Origin: Pipra filicauda
Taxonomy: Eukaryota; Chordata; Aves; Passeriformes; Pipridae
Assembly: GCF_003945595.2 (NCBI RefSeq)
Contig: NW_024104316.1
Coordinates: forward strand, 682,001-746,000
Reading direction: 5' to 3'
Length of the DNA stretch: 64,000 bases
Shown piece after piece: positions 60,101 through 64,000 of the stretch. The number at the start of each line of letters is the position of its first letter. Positions within the stretch are counted from its first letter, which is position 1. The notes under the pieces are model-generated. The model was not told the DNA's origin. It worked only from the letters and a program-made list of their open reading frames with translations, and did not search any database. A program made the position numbers and the translations under genes.

Positions 60101-63100
60101 AGCCTGACAGGAGCCCAGAGGGCATTCACTGTGCATGGCTGGGGCAGAGGGAGATGCAGGAAAGCAGAGCCTGGTTGCCACCACACTGCTACAGCACTGC
60201 TCCAGAACTCCAGGCATGGCAAGCTGGGGAGAGGAGATTCTGGGGAGCAGGGAGAGTCAGAGGGGGGGTGCAGAAGGAAGGGCTGGAGATAAGCAAGGAG
60301 AAGCCCACTGACCTCTGTAGAACCGGGGATGCTCAACCACCCTGCTCTGCCACCCCGTGCCTGGCCGGGGCCTTGGGCAGGAGGGAGCCCCTCTTTCTGC
60401 TTTGCAAACGGACAAAAAATAACCCAACTAAGAGGCTTTCTCCGGTTCCTCCTGTCGGCGAGGCACGAGGAGGGGGATGGCGAGCGCACAGTTCATTAGA
60501 GCCGAAGGGCAGGCGGCCAGCGAGCATCCTGGCAGGCAGAGCAGTGGATTTTCGCAGGCTCGCTGCCTCCTGACACAGAAGCTTCCCTTGTAGCACTCAC
60601 AGCTGTTTGGATTTTACCCGAGTTCATATCACAGTTTATCAAAGAGGCTCCGTTTTTTTTCCCCCCTTCTTTTTTTTTCCTGCACTTCGCTGAGCACAAG
60701 CCAAATGGTTCCCGCAAAAACAAACGCAGGTTTTGTTCTGCAATGCAGTGGCACAGAGGGTGGGAGAGAGGAAGAGGTGACACGTGTCCCCCCTCCAGCC
60801 CTGATTCACTTGCAGAGGGATTTTCAGGGCATGGGTTTGGCAGTGGGAACTGGAGGGGGCACAGCAGCATCAGCACACCCAAAGGAAGGAGGAGCAGGAG
60901 AGGATCGTGCATCCCAGTACTGGGCACTTCCAGCTCATCAGGAGGTGCTGGGATGTTTGGCCTAGCAAAGTGTGCGTCCAGAGGAGCTCAAGACCATCCA
61001 GGCCTGGGAGAAGAGGAGGGTTTTGGTCAGCACCAGCTCCTGAGCCTCCCCCAGTGAGAGGCTGGGCAGTGGGGACAGCACAGCAGGAGGAAAGGATGAG
61101 GTTAGGGATGGGGTAGGAACCAGGGTGGCGTGGGTGGACACTGGCTCACTGCAGTATGGTGGCATCCTGGGACTGCAGTATCTCCTCACCACCAAAGCAG
61201 ACACCCACTGGCTCTGTACAGGATCCCCAATACATCCCTTACTATCCAAACCTGTGGCTAAACCCCCATCCCACTCCCTCCCCACAGCCCTCCTCACTGG
61301 GATGCTGGCAGGCTTCCCCTTCCCTTCCCACTCTCCCAGATGGAGAGCACAGCCCTGGGAATGCCAGGCAGACCGAGTAAAAAGTGATTTAACATGCACC
61401 TCACTGCTGGCCTGCCAAGAGCATCGGATGAATGTCTGTGCTCCACAGGACACGCTGGCCCTCTGCTCCCCCCCTCTCTGATTCCTCATCCTGGTTAGCA
61501 GGTTCAAACTCACTTTGCTTCTTTTCCCCTACTTTCTGTGGAGAAAAACAGGTGTCACACAGTCAGCCTCAGACTCTCAGAGGCAGCAAAGCCCTGTCAT
61601 GCCCAAAAAGAGGGGACCAGCCACCACAGCACGAAGGGTATCACCACAAAGCCCTTTGTGCACCCAGCGTGACCTGCCAGCGTTTGTCCTCAGCTCTCAG
61701 TTTGTCCTTTGCTACCGAGCTCTCCACTGGCCTCATCCCAGCAGGACTTTGAGACCTCAAGGAACAGGCAGAATTTCCAGCCAGGTGAACTTTTCCCGTC
61801 TGCTGGAACCATAAACCCGCGGCCCCATCACGAGACTTGGGATTTTCCAGCTCTCCAGCTAATGCCATAAATTGGCTGAACAACCTTATCTGCTCCAGCC
61901 TATGTCTTCCAGAGTGGATGGAGAACCAGTCAGCCCTCCTGGCCGCCCCCACCAGGGTTCAAGTATCCCCTCAAAAGCCAAGGATGATCCCCACTTGAAC
62001 GGACAACCCCCACAAGCATTGCACAGGAGGTGGCTGCAAAGTCACGCCAGGGTCCCTTCCAAGCAGTTTAACCTCAGAAAACGCCCCGTGAGAAGGTGCC
62101 AGGCAGTGTGGAGGTTTGTTTAACAGCTCTATAAAACAAGCTGAGACAACCCCTGCGCACAGGCCCCTGCCTGGGGAGCAAAGTGCTGACTCAGGCATCC
62201 TCTCGTGCCCCAGGGTGCCACTACTCGTCGAGAAAACGGCCTCACTGGGCTTAAAAGTTAAGCCCTGCACTTCAAAGCATCCACACACGACATGCATGGG
62301 GATGTCTCCAGCCACTCAAGCACATCCCATACCCCGGAGGGTTCATTTGCTGTGGCAAAGTATATCAGCCATGAATCCCTTTGCTGCTCAATCTCAAAGA
62401 GCAGCAAACAGCCGGCTGCTTTGGTGCTAGGCTCGGCTTAGTGAGCTGAACCAGCTCCTGGAGCTCAGACTGACCCTGGGGACAGCATGGGGACTGCACA
62501 AACAGCCATGGGGAGGGACAAGAGGAGAGACACAGCACCTTCCAAGGCCAGCCAGCCCTATCCTCTGAGCAGCAACACTGATGTCCACGGGGTAGGGCTT
62601 AACCTCTCACTTAATCCCCCTCCCATAGCGCCGGTACCCACAAACAGGCATTAAATCCAGCCCGTAAATCTCGGTGTGAGCTGAAAAGCTCAGTGCTGCT
62701 CCACTGCCTGCCTTCTGACCGGCCAAGCAGCTTTCCCCTCCACAGGGTTCCTGCCCAGAGGATGGCTGTGCTGCTCCAAGGAGCCATGTGATGCCTTGGA
62801 AGCTCCTCCGCATTTTTCTGCTGCCCCAAGCCATCGTCGGGAGGCCAGCAGCTGAATGGGAGTGTTTGCTTCTTGCTTTGGGGCTCTGCTGAATCCAGGA
62901 CGGCCACGTGCCAGCCAGGGCAATTAGAGAGGAGGGTGGAAGGTCCCAGATCTGCTTATCAAGGTGGGAGGTAACACTGATGCTCCTGCCTCTGACAACA
63001 CTTTGGGAGCAACCTTTCAGTGCAAACATGGCTGGCTCGAGAAGAGAAGGCAGCACTCAGAATTCTGAGTTTTGAAGGCAGAATAATTTTGCTGGCTTCC

Positions 63101-64000
63101 AGCCTAAAAAAAGTCACAAGTGACAGTGAGAGAGACAGACCCCCAAAGGAACCCTGTCAGCTGTGATGCAGAAAACTGATGCCAAGCCCCAAAAAAAAAA
63201 AATCATTTGGAAGAGATCATGAGAGCAGTTTCCCTCTTCCCTCAAGGGGAGTGGGGTGGGAGAGCCTGAGACTCGGGGGATTCCTACCACTGGAGTCCCC
63301 TTAGCACATCCCTTCACAAAGAGGGTCCCTTGCATTCACAGGGCGTCTAAATGGCTTTGAAGAGCCTTCTCCTGGATGTTTCCCCTTCATCCTCCTCCTG
63401 CTGGGGCTCAGCCCAGCATATGGGCTCTACCATGATGGTAGGCTCTCCCTCTGTGAGATCCCCTTGGGCTGAGGGGATCCTAATCCTAAACCCTGTGGCA
63501 CGGATGAGGCATCATACCATGGTTTGATGTAGTTATGTTGCACTGGATCCCACTGGGGAAGGCAGCAGACTAATCCATCTCTTGGATCACCTCTCAAATC
63601 CCACTCCAATCCTCAAGCACTCTGTCTCCAAGACCCCAAGGACATACCAGCAGAGACTAAAGTCCTTTCAGAGTCAGCAACCAGGCATGAACAAACTTGA
63701 GTTGGATTAGAAATAAACTACCTTTAACCACAGAGCCCCCACCTGACCTCACGAACCTTTGAACTTGCCCACTGGCAACATGATGGGCAGAACTGCTGCG
63801 CTCTGCTTGAATAAACCCCCTGTCCCCAGTTTCTCTTTCCTGTGAGCACTAATCCTCCAGCTGGAAATCACTGCCTAAACTTAACAGGTCTTTTTCCTTC
63901 TCTGCTTCACTGTTCCCAGGTCTGCTGTCAGCAGAAAGAGGCAGCAGTGGTCCCCAAGGGGAGGGGAAGACAATGGTATGAAGAGAGCGAAGAGATTGTG
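51163..64000 (-). other. VAC14: Large VAC14 intron, no exon recognised
   Basis: None of the open frames on either strand resembles upstream VAC14 (for example its HEAT-repeat sequence) or another known protein. The stretch therefore reads as one intron of at least 12.8 kb. It contains a CR1 fragment near 57195, a short TA/CA tract near 54180-54210, and segments with a lower-GC, homeobox-word character near 52660-52790, 54470-54570 and 60590-60760. Confidence 0.6.
57195..57335 (-). repeat. CR1 LINE 3' fragment
   Basis: The words tctgttggaagggacc, ttaaagaccatctcattcc, cccttgccatgggcaggga and ccaacctggccttgatgacc are the reverse complement of the typical avian CR1 3' region. The copy is old and truncated. 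Confidence 0.9.

Noticed and set aside
51163..64000. Further VAC14 exons or another gene in the right-hand 12.8 kb
   Set aside because: No open frame on either strand matches upstream VAC14 or any other family I recognise; short frames lack usable splice sites in phase.

Overview
This window is vertebrate, and almost certainly bird, genomic DNA. Genes are split into many exons with GT-AG introns, promoters are CpG-rich, CR1 LINE fragments are present at about 9950 and 57195, and GC-rich minisatellites are dense, as on avian microchromosomes. The gene order SF3B3 - IL34 - MTSS2 - VAC14 matches the human 16q22 block, with one extra gene between IL34 and MTSS2. The species cannot be told from the sequence.

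Layout, left to right. (1) 417-11385 (+): the last eleven coding exons of SF3B3, a core U2 snRNP splicing factor; its start lies to the left of the window. (2) 12121-16063: a gene-poor interval with a 32-bp minisatellite, a CpG island, a CA microsatellite and a second minisatellite. (3) 16114-19914 (+): complete six-exon IL34, the second CSF1R ligand. Its fourth intron holds four identical tRNA-Gly(GCC) genes and one decayed copy, carried on a duplicated block. (4) 21788-30030 (-): a complete six-exon short-chain dehydrogenase of the C-factor/sniffer type, convergent with IL34. Its first intron contains about 5.8 kb of AT-rich satellite bounded by inverted repeats. The satellite carries two inserted elements with apparent target-site duplications and one stretch that looks like damaged consensus sequence. 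(5) 31785-43011 (-): complete MTSS2 (15 coding exons, 743 aa), an I-BAR/WH2 membrane-curvature and actin protein, including a 9-nt microexon. (6) 45819-51162 (-): the last five coding exons of VAC14, the scaffold of the PIKfyve-FIG4 lipid kinase complex; 51163-64000 appears to be VAC14 intron.

The genes do not form a pathway; they are a conserved syntenic block of a splicing factor, a macrophage cytokine, an oxidoreductase, a membrane-actin regulator and an endosomal lipid-kinase scaffold. The unusual material is the AT satellite with its nested insertions, including a tRNA-Glu-headed SINE-like element, and the tRNA-Gly cluster inside IL34. Exon joins were read by hand from splice consensus and reading frame; family names come from recalled protein similarity, not a database search.
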